47,529 bases of DNA from Gloeocapsa sp. UFS-A4-WI-NPMV-4B04 (GCA_019359535.1 JAHHHE010000012.1:1-47529); one strand, 5' to 3'; positions 33,701 through 43,225 are shown, counted from the stretch's first letter. Notes: a model not told the origin generated them from the letters alone. A program made the numbers and translations.

Positions 33701-36700
33701 TGATCGATACCCTGGCGACGTTTGCCGATCAAGTTACTTCTGTGGCGCGGGAAGTGGGAATTGAAGGTAAGTTAGGCGGACAGGCAAAAGTTCCGGGTGC
33801 ATCTGGTACATGGAGAGACTTGACGGATAACGTTAATGAACTGGCTGCGAATTTGACAACTCAGGTACGCGCGATCGCGGAAGTAGCGATCGCAGTCACC
33901 AAGGGCGATCTCACTCGTTCAATTGCAGTTGAAGCTCAAGGCGAGGTAGCAATCCTCAAAGACAATGTCAACCAAATGATTGCCAACCTACGGGAAACAA
34001 CCCAGAAGAATACTGAACAAGACTGGTTAAAAACAAACCTGGCGAAGTTTACTCGAATGTTGCAGGGACAGCGAGATCTAGAAACTGTCTCTAAATCAAT
34101 TTTGTCTGAACTCGCACCTTTAGTAAGAGCCCAACACGGTGTTTTCTACCTGATGGAGTCAAGTGTCAGCCATGAACCGCTACTCAAACTAATTAGTTCT
34201 TATGCTTACCGCGAACGCAAGCACCTAGCAAATCAATTTCATTTAGGTGAAGGACTGGTAGGACAATGCGCGTTGGAAAAAGAGCCGATTCTGCTTACGG
34301 AAGTGCCAGACAACTATATCAAAATTAGTTCTGGTTTAGGAGAAGCTACTCCACTGAATGCGGTTGTGTTACCTGTATTGTTTGAAGGACAAGTAACGGC
34401 AGTAATCGAATTAGCATCATTCCAGCGCTTTAGTGATATTCATCTTAGCTTCTTCGATCAACTTACCGAAAGTATTGCGATCGTTCTAAATACAATCGCT
34501 GCTAGTATGCGTACCGAGGAGTTGCTCAAACAGTCTCAGTCTTTGGCAGAAGAACTGCAAACTCAACAAAATGAACTGAGGGAAACTAATCAGCGATTAG
34601 AACAACAAGCAAAATCACTCAAAGCATCTGAAGATTTGCTCAAAAATCAGCAGGAACAGTTACAACAAAGCAACGCTGAGTTGGAAGGAAGATCCCAGTT
34701 GTTAGCGTTGCAAAATCGAGAAGTTGAGCGCAAAAATCGGGAAATTGAGCAAGCTAGGCAGTCTTTAGAAGAGAAAGCAGAGCAATTAGCCCTAACATCA
34801 CGCTACAAGTCTGAATTTCTGGCTAATATGTCTCATGAATTGCGGACACCGCTCAACAGTTTGTTAATTCTGTCTAAATTGCTGGCAGATAACAGCGATA
34901 GTAACTTAACTGCTAAACAAATCGAATACAGCCGCACAATTTATTCAGCAGGTAACGATCTGCTGACACTGATCAATGACATTCTTGATCTCGCCAAAAT
35001 TGAATCGGGAACTATGTCAGTTGAAGTTGAATCAATAGCATTAACTCAACTGCGAGATCAAATCGAAACCACATTCCGTCAAGTGGCGCAGAATAAAGAA
35101 TTGAACTTTACAATTCAATTGCATGAAAAACTACCTAACACTATCTATACCGACGTAAAACGCTTATACCAAGTGTTGAAAAACTTGCTCTCTAATGCCT
35201 TTAAATTTACAGAGCATGGCGAGGTAAGATTGGATATTTCGCCAGCATTTTCTGGACGGAATCCCAACAATATAATTTTAAATCAAGCTAGTAGCGTTAT
35301 CGCTTTTTCAGTCAAAGATACAGGTATTGGTATTGCTGCTAACAAGCAGCAAGTGATTTTTGAGGCTTTCCAGCAGGCAGATGGTACTACAAGTCGTAGA
35401 TACGGCGGTACAGGATTGGGTTTGTCTATTAGCCGCGAAATCGCCCGACTACTTGGCGGCGAAATTTCCTTGGTTAGTAGCCTTGATAACGGCAGCACAT
35501 TTACACTCTACCTGCCGCAGACTTATGTAGAAAATAAGCAGTTAGCAGCAGAAAATAGGGAAGAAAAACGTAGCTTTGATTTAGCTTCTAGCAGCCTGTC
35601 TTCCACTTTTACTGCTCAATCCCTGTCTACTCCCCAGGTTGTCACCGAAATTAATGATGATCGCGCCCTCATTCATGCAGAATTAGCTCATTCCTCAAGC
35701 CGCAAGCATCCTGTTTTGCTGATTATTGAAGATGACATCAACTTTGCTCATATTCTTTTAGATATGGCGCGGCAACAGGGATTTAAAGGTATTGTCGCCT
35801 TGGGAAGTGAAGCGGGTTTAGAAATGGCGCGAGAATTCAAGCCCGATGCAATTATGCTCGATATCATGTTACCTGTGATGGATGGTTGGACGGTGCTAGA
35901 TCGCTTGAAGCACGATCCCCAGACGCGCCACATTCCAGTTCAGATTATGACAGTTATGGAAGAACAACTGCGTGGGCTGCACTTGGGAGCGATCGCTTAT
36001 CTGCAAAAGCCTGTTACCAGTGAAGCATTAACCCAGGCATTGACTGATCTCAAAAACTTTATTGAACGCTCAGTCAAGAATCTGTTAGTCGTCCAAAATG
36101 ACGAACTTCAACGCCGTAGCATTGTTGATTTAATTGATAATACTGATGTTTGTACAATTGCTGTAGGCACTGGAGAAGAAGCACTAGCGGCGCTCCGCTC
36201 AAATTCCTTTGATTGTGTTGTGCTTGACTTAGAATTACCCGATATCAGTGGTTTTGAATTAATTGAGCAGATTAAGCAAGCATCGGCTGGCAAGATTCCG
36301 ATGTTAATTTATACCCCAAAGCAGTTGGATAAAAATGCCGAAACTGAACTTAAGCGCCTTGGCGAAACGACTGTTATTAAAAATGTGCGATCGCCAGAAA
36401 GTCTGCTAAACGAAATAGCTTTGTTTCTGCACCGCATCCAAGCAAGTTTACCTGATTCACAGCGTCAGATGCTGGAACAACTGTATTCCTCAGAAAGTTT
36501 CCTAGCTGGTAAAAAAGTGCTGATTGTAGATGACGATGTGCGTAATATCTTTGCCCTCACAAGTATGCTAGAGCGCTATCAAATGGATATTAAGTATGCT
36601 GAAAACGGTAGAGATGCCATTGCCGTGTTACAAAATACGCCTGATATCGACGTTGTATTGATGGATATCATGATGCCAGAAATGGATGGCTACGAGACAA

Positions 36701-36876
36701 TGCAAGCTATCCGCAATATCGAGCAATTTCGTAAACTACCAATTATCGCTCTGACAGCTAAAGCGATGAAAGGCGATCGCGAAAAGTGTATTGCAGCAGG
36801 GGCATCAGATTATATTAGTAAACCTGTAGATACCGAGAATTTAGTATCACTTTTGCGTGTCTGGCTATACCGCTAA
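30772..36876 (+). CDS. Multi-HAMP soluble hybrid histidine kinase with three receivers
   Basis: A 2034-residue protein whose start has AAAGGA nine bases upstream. There is no transmembrane segment. An N-terminal HAMP-like region (15-150) precedes ten tandem 92-residue repeats (152-1071) of [29 protein letters not shown] and [15 protein letters not shown] (about 1090-1245) and a coiled coil (1250-1340) follow. HisKA has His1355 ([13 protein letters not shown]) and HATPase has [10 protein letters not shown] and GGTGLGL at 1545-1551. Three REC domains carry Asp1697, Asp1819 and Asp1965. The architecture matches group III (Nik1-type) kinases, where HAMP arrays sense osmotic or other stress. The second receiver has QND instead of the usual acidic pair, so it may not be phosphorylated. 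Ligand and output are unknown. Confidence 0.95.
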   Translation: MPTEVLTKDTDNLDPKELLRTLVAVKKGDFTVRMPSDQTGIAGKIADTLNDIIEMNERMAAELERVSTVVGKEGKITQRASLGSAGGSWAASVNSVNTLITDLVQPTSETARVIRSVANGDLSQVIALEIEGRPLQGEFLQTAQVVNTMVAQLSSFASEVTRVAREVGTEGKLGVQAEVKGVAGTWKDLTDSVNSMAGNLTAQVRNIAEVTTAVANGDLSKKITVDVKGEIFELKSTINIMVDQLNSFASEVTRVAREVGSEGKLGVQAEVKGVAGTWKDLTDSVNSMAGNLTAQVRNIAEVTTAVANGDLSKKITVDVKGEIFELKSTINIMVDQLNSFASEVTRVAREVGSEGKLGVQADVKGVAGTWKDLTDSVNFMAGSLTAQVRNIAEVTTAVANGDLSKKITVDVKGEILELKNTINIMVDQLNSFASEVTRVAREVGSEGKLGVQAEVRGVAGTWKDLTGAVNSMAGNLTAQVRNIAEVTTAVANGDLSKKITVDVKGEIFELKNTINTMVDQLNSFASEVTRVAREVGTEGKLGGQAQVKGVAGTWKDLTDNVNSMAGNLTGQVRNIAEVATAIANGDLSKKITVQVKGEILELKNTINIMVDQLSSFASEVTRVAREVGSEGKLGVQADVRGVAGTWKDLTDSVNFMAGSLTAQVRNIAAVTTAVANGDLSKKITVDVKGEILELKNTVNTMVDQLNSFASEVTRVAREVGTEGKLGVQAEVRGVAGTWKDLTDSVNFMAGSLTAQVRNIAEVTTAVANGDLSKKITVDVKGEILELKNTINTMVDQLSSFASEVTRVAREVGSEGKLGVQAYVKGVAGTWKDLTDNVNSMAGNLTAQVRNIAEVTKAVANGDLSKKITVDVKGEILDLKDTINVMVDQLNSFASEVTRVAREVGTEGKLGGQAQVRGVAGTWKDLTDNVNSMAGNLTAQVRGIAKVVTAVANGNLKRKLMLEAKGEIETLADTINEMIDTLATFADQVTSVAREVGIEGKLGGQAKVPGASGTWRDLTDNVNELAANLTTQVRAIAEVAIAVTKGDLTRSIAVEAQGEVAILKDNVNQMIANLRETTQKNTEQDWLKTNLAKFTRMLQGQRDLETVSKSILSELAPLVRAQHGVFYLMESSVSHEPLLKLISSYAYRERKHLANQFHLGEGLVGQCALEKEPILLTEVPDNYIKISSGLGEATPLNAVVLPVLFEGQVTAVIELASFQRFSDIHLSFFDQLTESIAIVLNTIAASMRTEELLKQSQSLAEELQTQQNELRETNQRLEQQAKSLKASEDLLKNQQEQLQQSNAELEGRSQLLALQNREVERKNREIEQARQSLEEKAEQLALTSRYKSEFLANMSHELRTPLNSLLILSKLLADNSDSNLTAKQIEYSRTIYSAGNDLLTLINDILDLAKIESGTMSVEVESIALTQLRDQIETTFRQVAQNKELNFTIQLHEKLPNTIYTDVKRLYQVLKNLLSNAFKFTEHGEVRLDISPAFSGRNPNNIILNQASSVIAFSVKDTGIGIAANKQQVIFEAFQQADGTTSRRYGGTGLGLSISREIARLLGGEISLVSSLDNGSTFTLYLPQTYVENKQLAAENREEKRSFDLASSSLSSTFTAQSLSTPQVVTEINDDRALIHAELAHSSSRKHPVLLIIEDDINFAHILLDMARQQGFKGIVALGSEAGLEMAREFKPDAIMLDIMLPVMDGWTVLDRLKHDPQTRHIPVQIMTVMEEQLRGLHLGAIAYLQKPVTSEALTQALTDLKNFIERSVKNLLVVQNDELQRRSIVDLIDNTDVCTIAVGTGEEALAALRSNSFDCVVLDLELPDISGFELIEQIKQASAGKIPMLIYTPKQLDKNAETELKRLGETTVIKNVRSPESLLNEIALFLHRIQASLPDSQRQMLEQLYSSESFLAGKKVLIVDDDVRNIFALTSMLERYQMDIKYAENGRDAIAVLQNTPDIDVVLMDIMMPEMDGYETMQAIRNIEQFRKLPIIALTAKAMKGDREKCIAAGASDYISKPVDTENLVSLLRVWLYR
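31225..33984 (+). repeat. Ten in-frame 276-bp tandem repeats (HAMP array)
   Basis: Units begin at 31225, 31501, 31777, 32053, 32329, 32605, 32881, 33157, 33433 and 33709, each exactly 276 bp (92 codons). The first eight are very similar in DNA and protein; unit 9 diverges in its second half and unit 10 throughout. Opposite-strand open frames of about 86-89 codons repeat in each unit and are only reading shadows. Confidence 0.95.
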
Positions 36877-36933
36877 AATGTGGAGTGGTACGGAAAAGCT
36901 ACAACCGCTTCTATTCCACTAAAAAATTACAAT

Positions 36934-36962
36934 ACCTTCCCATAAACTTTACTTGGGAAGGT
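36934..36962. terminator. Inverted repeat after the multi-HAMP kinase gene
   Basis: ACCTTCCCA and TGGGAAGGT form 9-bp perfect arms with an 11-base loop, about 60 bp after the stop at 36876. On the plus strand it is followed by AAAAAAGG rather than T residues, so it is not a standard intrinsic terminator in that direction, but it could stabilise or end the mRNA. Confidence 0.4.
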
Positions 36963-37116
36963 AAAAAAGGATTTAAAATGTTGCTATTCAGAAAGTGAAT
37001 TGGTACAGCCTGACTGGAGTTGGATCTGAACTAGAAATGTAATGCAATAAAAAGCAACATTTTATCTTACCTTAAACAATAAGGGTGGTAGTTAGAAAAC
37101 TTGCTGTTATTCGTCC

Positions 37117-39150
37117 ATGAATTTTCCATTTGGCAGAAATATGCAGACTGATGACATTAACATCCTGATGGTTGACGATCACCCAGAAAATTTACTGGCT
37201 TTAGAGGCAATTTTGGATAGCCTCGGTCAAAATTTGGTCAGAGCAAATTCTGGGGAACAAGCTTTGAGATGTTTGCTAAATCAGGATTTTGCCGTAATTC
37301 TACTAGATGTGCAAATGCCAGGAATGGATGGCTTTGAGACAGCAGCATTAATTCGTCAACGAGAGCGATCGCGCCACACACCAATTATTTTCTTAACAGC
37401 CTTTAGCAAAAGCGAAGCATTCGTATCTAAAGGTTATGAAACAGGCGCAGTTGACTACTTAATGAAGCCAGTTGTACCAGAAATATTAAAAGCGAAAGTA
37501 GCTGTATTTGTCGAGCTATTTCAAAAAACAGCAGCAGTAAAACGACAAGCAGCACAACTCGAAAGTATCAATATCTCGCTGAAAGAAAGTGAACAGCGAT
37601 TTCGCGCTTTAAGTACCTGTTCACCTGTAGGAATCTTTGTTATAGATATTACCGGACGCTGTAGTTATACAAACCCATTTTGTCAATCTATCTTTGGGTC
37701 TACACTTGATACTCAAAAGTGGTTGCAGTCAATTCATCCAGAAGATCGCGATCGCGTATTTACAGATTGGTCTACCTGGACGCGCTCAAATAAAGCATAC
37801 TCCAACGAGTTTCGCTTGTTCACTAAGGGAGAAATTATCCGTTGGGTTCATGTCCAATCATCCCCGATGTTCTCGGAGCAAGGTAAATTTATCGGTCATG
37901 TAGGCACAGTAGCAGACATTACCGAACGCAAACAAGCAGAAGCAGCACAAGCTCAAGTCCTCTGCGAACAGGTAGCACGACAGCAAGCTGAAGCAGCCAA
38001 TCAGATGAAAGATGAGTTCTTAGCGACACTTTCTCACGAACTGCGTACCCCTCTTAACTCAATGCTTGGCTGGACACGATTACTCCGTACACGCAAGTTC
38101 GATCAAACCACAATTGACCGAGCGCTAGAAACAATTGAGCGCAACGCCAAATTGCAAGCACAACTAATTGAAGACATTTTAGATGTATCGCGGATTATTC
38201 GTGGCAAGCTACGTCTACATTTACGCCCAATTAATCTTGTAAGTGTAATTGAAACAGCCCTGGATGCTGTGCGTCCGCAATCTGAAGCTAAACACATTGA
38301 ATTAGTAAATTTAGTTGAACCCGCAATCGGTCTAGTTTCCGGCGATCCAGACCGCTTACAACAAATTATTTGGAATCTACTCACCAATGCAATCAAGTTT
38401 ACTCCCAAAAAAGGCAAAGTTGAGGTGCGCTTGGTGTCGGATGATTCCCACGTTCACATTGAAGTCAGCGATACAGGTGTTGGCATTAGAAAAGAGTTCC
38501 TACCTTATATTTTTGATCGTTTCCGTCAGGCAGATAGCACCACAACAAGAGCGTATGGAGGGCTAGGACTAGGATTAGCGATCGCCCGTCATTTAGTAGA
38601 ACTTCACAACGGCACTGTTAATGTTGATAGTAATGGCGAGAATCAAGGAGCAACATTTACAGTTAAGCTACCACTCCTACCTGATGATTTGAATGAAAGT
38701 GATGATCAGCTACTGCCTATTGAGAGTAATCTAGCACAGATAGAAACTCGCTCAGAACTAGAAAATCTCCAAATACTTGTTGTCGATGACCAGCCTGAGG
38801 TCTGCGAAATACTTACTGTTATCTTACAAGGTTCTGGAGCTAAAGTGACAGCTGTTTGTTCAGCTGCGGCAGCGATTAAGGCGATCGCTCAATTGCAACC
38901 CGATATCTTGATCAGTGATATTGGAATGCCAGATGAAGACGGTTATACACTGCTGGGTAAGATCAGAAACCTTGATATTAAGCAAGGAGGGCAAATTCCA
39001 GCTATTGCCTTAACGGCATACGTCAGGCAAGAAGATTGTACAAACGCACTTTTGGCTGGCTTTCAGATGCATCTTTCTAAGCCTGTCGATTCAACTGAAT
39101 TGATTAAAGCAGTTGCCGAGCTTACTGGACGAATTCAAAAAATTGCGTAG
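37117..39150 (+). CDS. REC-PAS-HisKA-HATPase-REC hybrid kinase
   Basis: A 677-residue soluble protein. REC1 (about 14-130) has Asp64 (ILLDVQMPGMDG). PAS/PAC (about 158-275) has STCSPVGIFVIDITG. HisKA has His307 ([16 protein letters not shown]). HATPase has NLLTNAIKFTP, DTGVGI and GGLGLGLAIARH. REC2 (about 550-670) has Asp601 (LISDIGMPDEDG) and Lys655. The REC1-PAS half is closely related to that of 28249, but the kinase half is of a different subtype. The ATG at 37141 is an alternative start. It follows the multi-HAMP kinase by 240 bp on the same strand and may share its transcript. Confidence 0.93.
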   Translation: MNFPFGRNMQTDDINILMVDDHPENLLALEAILDSLGQNLVRANSGEQALRCLLNQDFAVILLDVQMPGMDGFETAALIRQRERSRHTPIIFLTAFSKSEAFVSKGYETGAVDYLMKPVVPEILKAKVAVFVELFQKTAAVKRQAAQLESINISLKESEQRFRALSTCSPVGIFVIDITGRCSYTNPFCQSIFGSTLDTQKWLQSIHPEDRDRVFTDWSTWTRSNKAYSNEFRLFTKGEIIRWVHVQSSPMFSEQGKFIGHVGTVADITERKQAEAAQAQVLCEQVARQQAEAANQMKDEFLATLSHELRTPLNSMLGWTRLLRTRKFDQTTIDRALETIERNAKLQAQLIEDILDVSRIIRGKLRLHLRPINLVSVIETALDAVRPQSEAKHIELVNLVEPAIGLVSGDPDRLQQIIWNLLTNAIKFTPKKGKVEVRLVSDDSHVHIEVSDTGVGIRKEFLPYIFDRFRQADSTTTRAYGGLGLGLAIARHLVELHNGTVNVDSNGENQGATFTVKLPLLPDDLNESDDQLLPIESNLAQIETRSELENLQILVVDDQPEVCEILTVILQGSGAKVTAVCSAAAAIKAIAQLQPDILISDIGMPDEDGYTLLGKIRNLDIKQGGQIPAIALTAYVRQEDCTNALLAGFQMHLSKPVDSTELIKAVAELTGRIQKIA

Positions 39151-39208
39151 CAGCTAAAGATTCCGCTATCAATACTTTCTCTGTCCTGCGGTAGTCTAAA
39201 GCACTAAC

Positions 39209-39430
39209 TCACAGTCTATCTAGGGCTGGATGGAATAATTGACGAATATCATCAATACTACATACAAACGGTCTGCCTGTGCTGTTGTAGGTTATTTGTA
39301 AATATCCTGCTGCTGCCGCTCGTAAACGGGCATGAGGGCTTTGGTTGTGGCAAGGCAAGTTTCGCTCGTCGGCGCTCAAGGCATCTATATTAGAGAGGAC
39401 GGTAGTGACGCTACTCAATGATTTCGTCAT
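39209..39430 (-). CDS. Small protein downstream of PIN cassette, unknown
   Basis: A frame of 73 residues from ATG 39430 (an ATG at 39442 is also possible). The start lies inside the last codons of the antitoxin-like gene (overlap about 20 bp), which suggests translational coupling. The sequence (MTKSLSSVTTVLSNIDALSA, YLQITYNSTGRPFV, LFHPALDRL) matches no family I know, and it may be a chance frame. Low certainty. Confidence 0.3.
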   Translation of the reverse strand: MTKSLSSVTTVLSNIDALSADERNLPCHNQSPHARLRAAAAGYLQITYNSTGRPFVCSIDDIRQLFHPALDRL

Positions 39431-39638
39431 ACTGGGTTTCATCGTCTTCTCGGCGCTGTCTCATTGATGTCAAAATGTCTTCTACCGGGGTTTGGTCTAG
39501 CCACTCATGGCGCTCTTTGGTGTAATCTCCTTGTCCAGGGGTGAAATGCTGAATAAACCGAATAGCATCCACAACTCCCAAGGAATTGACTAATGCTTGA
39601 TAACCTTGCCTGATAATTTCCTGCTGTGTTTTAGGCAT
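39411..39638 (-). CDS. Antitoxin-like small protein, second gene of a PIN cassette
   Basis: A 75-residue acidic protein: MPKTQQEIIRQGYQALVNSL, VVDAIRFIQHFTPGQGDYTK, then an acidic tail (REDDETQYDEIIE). Its start overlaps the PIN-toxin stop by 8 bp. Small acidic partners of PIN proteins normally bind and inhibit the toxin, so it is the likely antitoxin by context. The toxin-first order is the reverse of the usual VapBC layout. No DNA-binding fold is evident, so autoregulation may differ. Confidence 0.7.
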   Translation of the reverse strand: MPKTQQEIIRQGYQALVNSLGVVDAIRFIQHFTPGQGDYTKERHEWLDQTPVEDILTSMRQRREDDETQYDEIIE

Positions 39639-40107
39639 TGGCGTTGTCTAAAGCTTGCGTGCTCTTAATTAACCATTGAACGGGATTGTCAATCTCTACA
39701 TAAATTAGTTGGGTATTTTTTTGAGCTTTCTTGATCAGCCTGTCGTCAGTAGTCAAAAATATGTCGGCTTGACTTCTTTCGGCACTAGCAATGTGAGTTG
39801 CATCGTAGCCAGAGAATCTTAGTTTTTGGAGTTCTGTTGATCGCCCCTCGATAAATTGGCTACTAATAACTTTGATCTTAGCGAGCGCTAGTATCGTTTT
39901 CACATTTTTAAGTCTCTCAAGAGCCGGAGTTTGGTCGAGTTCTTCGTCTATTGCGGCGCTGGTAATGAGTTTCCAGAGTCCTGTTTCACATTGGCTCAAA
40001 ATAGTAAGACTTGCCTGGGTTTCTAAGGCGATGCGGGGCTGGGTCTGGTCATCGAAAGGGCGATTGAGGCAGCAGGCATCTAAATAAATTCTGTAGCTCT
40101 GACTCAT
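39631..40107 (-). CDS. PIN-domain ribonuclease toxin
   Basis: A 158-residue PIN protein. IYLDACCLNRPFDD carries the first catalytic Asp, AIDEELDQTP the Glu, SGYDATHIASAE a later Asp, and FLTTDDRLIKKA the last Asp, so all four acidic positions look intact. It starts at ATG 40107 with AAGAGG upstream. It probably cleaves RNA and is held in check by the protein at 39411-39638. As part of a plasmid cassette it could act in post-segregational killing. Confidence 0.88.
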   Translation of the reverse strand: MSQSYRIYLDACCLNRPFDDQTQPRIALETQASLTILSQCETGLWKLITSAAIDEELDQTPALERLKNVKTILALAKIKVISSQFIEGRSTELQKLRFSGYDATHIASAERSQADIFLTTDDRLIKKAQKNTQLIYVEIDNPVQWLIKSTQALDNANA

Positions 40108-41294
40108 ATCAGCCGCCTCTTCCCAGTGGGGAGTTCTTGCATCATGCCCTGTTTGATGGCTTGGGTTTTGGCGTTATGGTAGCATCTGTGCAGAAACTAA
40201 CGCGCTTGGCTAAAAATCAGCCACAGCAATAACTTCAGGTTTTCAATTTTCTTAGCATTTCGTGGAGAATATTGCCTACCAGTTTACCTTGACTCTGTTT
40301 GGTACAGTAAACGAGTACGGCTTAAGCTTGGGTTTAAAGTCCCTAATTTTCAGACACTTCAATTGGTACTGTTTTACTAGGGTCGCTCAAGATTCTGTCA
40401 GTGACTCATTTAGTTCAAGCGCGTTAGTTTCTGGTCGGCTACTCATTTTACCCCGTGACACTGGATACAAGGACACAGGAAATCGTTGTCTGCGGTTTAT
40501 CGCTGAAGCGTGCTAGCACACAGCACGCTTCAGCGCTCAAGCATAGAAAAGCGACGAGACTCATTTAACCAACGCGCTGAAGATGTACTTTCATCCTTTG
40601 AGTTTCTCGTTTAGTCCGATAGACCTTATCCTTTTCAAAAAAGTTGTCAAACCACATCAGTGCTATCTCGAATTCATCTACCACTACAACGAGCCCTTAA
40701 GTCTTTAAGACTACCGAGTATTTCTTCAACACAGAGGTGTTAATTATTCGTTGCCGCTGACACCGCTCCAATACACGAGTGGCTAACGAGCGAGAAACCT
40801 GTTCGGTAGTGTTCTCACATCACACAACTTTTAAAAAGAGTGTGAGGTGAAATATCCGCTTTTAACCGCAGTTGCTGGGGATTGATTTCATGAGCGGGTA
40901 ATTTTCTACTTAATATATAGCTGATAATCCCGACTGCATAAGCCTTTGAAGTGTATTTTTGCACAAAAAGGTGCGTAAGGTACGGAGTATTTTACGGGGG
41001 AGTCAAGAGGGGTCTCCCCTCTTGGAGTTGGCTCCTCAAAGGGCGCAAAATTGAGTTGCTGTTGCGTTACTATGCGTTGTAAACTAATAACATTGTCTAA
41101 CTAAATTAAACGAGTTATCCTCTTTCTACTGCTAATTTCATCCGGTTTTATGTGGTATAACGTTACTAAGTGTTGTTAAATGTTGTTAGTTAACGATTTA
41201 ACGTTACCATTAGTTATAAGCATTTATACTCATAAATTCTGCAAGCTCGAATAGTTTTCTATAGTCCGGTCAGCCACTTTAACTAAATTAGTCT
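40108..41294. other. 1.2-kb non-coding region with hairpins upstream of parM
   Basis: No convincing gene. Structures seen: a perfect 14-bp hairpin at 40501-40535 (CGCTGAAGCGTGCT with its complement, 7-base loop); an imperfect one at 40814-40850 (TCACATCACAC with GTGTGAGGTGA); and a GC-rich 9-bp hairpin at 41004-41024 (CAAGAGGGG, loop TCT). Directly before parM lie short AT-rich direct repeats (AACGTTA, GTTGTTA variants at about 41150-41220). The region could hold the partition centromere and/or a replication origin. Confidence 0.5.
41150..41225. repeat. Short direct repeats before parM, candidate parC-like centromere
   Basis: Variants of AACGTTA and GTTGTTA occur within about 75 bp (TATAACGTTACTAAG, TGTTGTTAAATGTTGTTAG, TTAACGATTTAACGTTACC). 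ParMRC systems carry repeats in the promoter region of parM that the adaptor binds. The match here is by position and repetitive character only. Confidence 0.35.
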
Positions 41295-42491
41295 ATGACT
41301 ACATCTACCGCTCAACGAGCAACCAAAAAGCCCATCGTCTGTATTGATGTGGGCAGTTCCTTGAGCAAAGTGATTTATCAAGCAGGCTCCGAGATTAAAT
41401 ACTTGCTGATGCAACCGGAACATCTGGCTCTGCCACCAGAATCTGCTCCAATGCTTCCAGCCGATTCTGGTCTAGGTTTTCCAGAGGATAACGCTTGGAT
41501 TCGATTCAAGAAGGATAGCGAGTGTCATGCAGTTGGTCGAGTCGCTCTTGACTACAAAGCGTTTGTTAATTTCAAAACACTTAAATCTCAAATCGCTACT
41601 CCGAAGATTCTGGCGGCTATCGGTGTTATTGCCGAGCGCGAGCAATTGAATGAGAATTTTTGTCTTGATTTGGGTGTGTTGCTTCCCTGGGGAGAGATTC
41701 AGTCGCGTGAACAATTAGAGACGGAGTTGAAAGCCGCAATGCGGAGCTTTTATTTCCGCAATCGGCGTTTAAAAGTTACTCTAGAGCGCTTTGAGTGTGT
41801 GCCGGAAGCCAGTGGCGCTGCGATGTGGGATGCCAAGTATCAAGCCGACTTCCGCACTGAAAATCGGGCTTATTTGATGTTTGGTCATCGGAATACTTCT
41901 TTATTGTTCTTTCGCAAAGGAACCCTTAGCCGAAAAGAAAGCAGCACTACTAAGCTGGGCTTCTACGATTTAATTGATAAGATGCGTCAGAAGGTTCCTG
42001 GACTTGAACGGGAGGAGGTGCTTAATGCGCTCCAGACTAGATTCAATCGCAAATACCTGACATTCGTTAGAACTTATGAATATGAAGTTCCGAGCAACGA
42101 TTTCTTGTGGTCCCGACTACTCAAATCTACTAGCTCAGAAAAATCAATTGCGGAAAAAGCTCTCCTTGCCAACGCTTACAAGACCAGCCTCAAAGAGTAT
42201 TGGCTTTTGCTCTCGAATTGGCTCGACTCGGAACTGCCACAAATGAATGAAATTGATGCAGTTATTCGCTGTGGTGGCGTTTCAGATTTACTCGCTGGTG
42301 AAATCAAAAAATTCTTTTGCTCCAAACCAATCAACGCCCCTGACGCATACAGCAGTAATCTCTTCAGACCTTTAGGACTAGAAAATAAAGGTAAGGAAAA
42401 AGAATATATGGAATTTACCAAACTTAATCTGCACACCAGAATGGTAGATGCTTGGGGCTTTTTTGCTATCTTCTCCGGTTATAAAAAGTAA
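41295..42491 (+). CDS. ParM-like actin-family ATPase (plasmid segregation)
   Basis: A 398-residue actin-fold protein. Phosphate-1 loop VCIDVGSSLSKVIY (about 14-28), phosphate-2 region YLMFGHRNTSLLFFRKG (about 193-210) and adenosine motif AVIRCGGVSDLLAGEI. It polymerises into filaments that push plasmid copies apart. The small gene 18 bp downstream is the probable adaptor. The upstream region has candidate centromere repeats. It belongs to the ParM/StbA group used by cyanobacterial plasmids. The window also encodes a ParA-type system, so two partition modules coexist. Confidence 0.85.
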   Translation: MTTSTAQRATKKPIVCIDVGSSLSKVIYQAGSEIKYLLMQPEHLALPPESAPMLPADSGLGFPEDNAWIRFKKDSECHAVGRVALDYKAFVNFKTLKSQIATPKILAAIGVIAEREQLNENFCLDLGVLLPWGEIQSREQLETELKAAMRSFYFRNRRLKVTLERFECVPEASGAAMWDAKYQADFRTENRAYLMFGHRNTSLLFFRKGTLSRKESSTTKLGFYDLIDKMRQKVPGLEREEVLNALQTRFNRKYLTFVRTYEYEVPSNDFLWSRLLKSTSSEKSIAEKALLANAYKTSLKEYWLLLSNWLDSELPQMNEIDAVIRCGGVSDLLAGEIKKFFCSKPINAPDAYSSNLFRPLGLENKGKEKEYMEFTKLNLHTRMVDAWGFFAIFSGYKK

Positions 42492-42509
42492 ACTACTGAG
42501 GGGGTCTAA

Positions 42510-42908
42510 TTGGTGCAACGACAGAGCGATAAGCATCTTAAGCTAAGGGGACATCCTCACTCTAGATTAGGAAGGGTTCTTGCCTACCTTCAAAGCTTGG
42601 ATACAAATATTCAGTCCCTAGCCTCTCAAAGTTTAGAGTCTAGGTTTTTACCCTTCGCTACAGATAGAGACTCGCCTCAATTTCGGGCAATTGCCATTCA
42701 GTGCGCTACCGAGTGCGAAGCTTGGGCTAGAGCGATTCGGGAATATGCGGCTTTACCTAGTAGTTCACAGCAGCCAGAGCAGAGGCAGATTAGTCACGTT
42801 GATGCCACCCAAGCCCCGCCAGAGGCGAAGTTTTCCGGCTCTCAATCCGAAGAAGAAGCAGAGCAAGATGAAGGCTCTGATATCATGCGGAATATGGGGC
42901 TGCTATGA
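42510..42908 (+). CDS. Probable ParM adaptor (ParR-like position), unknown family
   Basis: A 132-residue protein that follows parM by 18 bp, with GAGGGGG just upstream. The start is TTG 42510 or GTG 42513. The N-terminal half is basic and helical (KHLKLRGHPHSRLGRVLAYL, AIAIQCATECEAWARAIREY). The C-terminal half is Ser/Gln/Glu-rich and disordered, ending SDIMRNMGLL. ParR adaptors pair an N-terminal DNA-binding domain with a C-terminal tail that binds ParM. The layout fits, but no family motif is recognisable, so the role rests on context. Confidence 0.6.
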   Translation: MVQRQSDKHLKLRGHPHSRLGRVLAYLQSLDTNIQSLASQSLESRFLPFATDRDSPQFRAIAIQCATECEAWARAIREYAALPSSSQQPEQRQISHVDATQAPPEAKFSGSQSEEEAEQDEGSDIMRNMGLL

Positions 42909-42976
42909 ACTTGTTACTTGTAATGCTAGTAACTAAGGAAATATGACTAATGCCCTTTTCTAGAAGGTGTGAGCAA

Positions 42977-43225
42977 CTATGTTTTACTTGTTTCATCACT
43001 AGGCTGCTTTTTCTTCAACTTAGGCGGTTCTTTAGGTGAAGCCTGTGCTTCGACTGGTTGCTTGACTGCACCATTACCGCCCTTTTGCTTACCCTTTGTA
43101 GATTTCCCCTTCTTTGTTTTCCCCTTCTTCGGCTTCTTCTTGCCAAGGTAGGCGATGCGCTCTCCATCATCAATTACTAGGTTGTTGCCTTCTTTCTGTA
43201 CGTGCAGGCTCCAGAAATTTCTCAA
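42977..43225 (-). CDS. Small Lys-rich protein, unknown
   Basis: 82 residues from TTG 43225. The N-terminal RNFWSLHVQKEGNNLVIDDG and ERIAYLG look like a folded segment. The rest is a long lysine/glycine tail (KKKPKKGKTKKGKSTKGKQK) ending in a Pro/Lys-rich stretch, which suggests nucleic-acid binding. No ATG is available: the frame is open upstream to a TGA near 43265 with no other start codon, and the added codons (ALLQSNSVT) read like real protein. The gene may use TTG or a non-standard start. It lies 40 bp after the XRE gene on the same strand. Confidence 0.5.
   Translation of the reverse strand: MRNFWSLHVQKEGNNLVIDDGERIAYLGKKKPKKGKTKKGKSTKGKQKGGNGAVKQPVEAQASPKEPPKLKKKQPSDETSKT

Noticed and set aside
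31225..33984. Regular repeats considered as a CRISPR array
   Set aside because: Repeat length is 276 bp, units are coding and contiguous with no spacers, and no cas genes are present.
40262..40516. 84-codon plus-strand frame
   Set aside because: GTG start without a ribosome-binding site, no family resemblance, and the 3' end runs into a perfect hairpin; looks like a chance frame.
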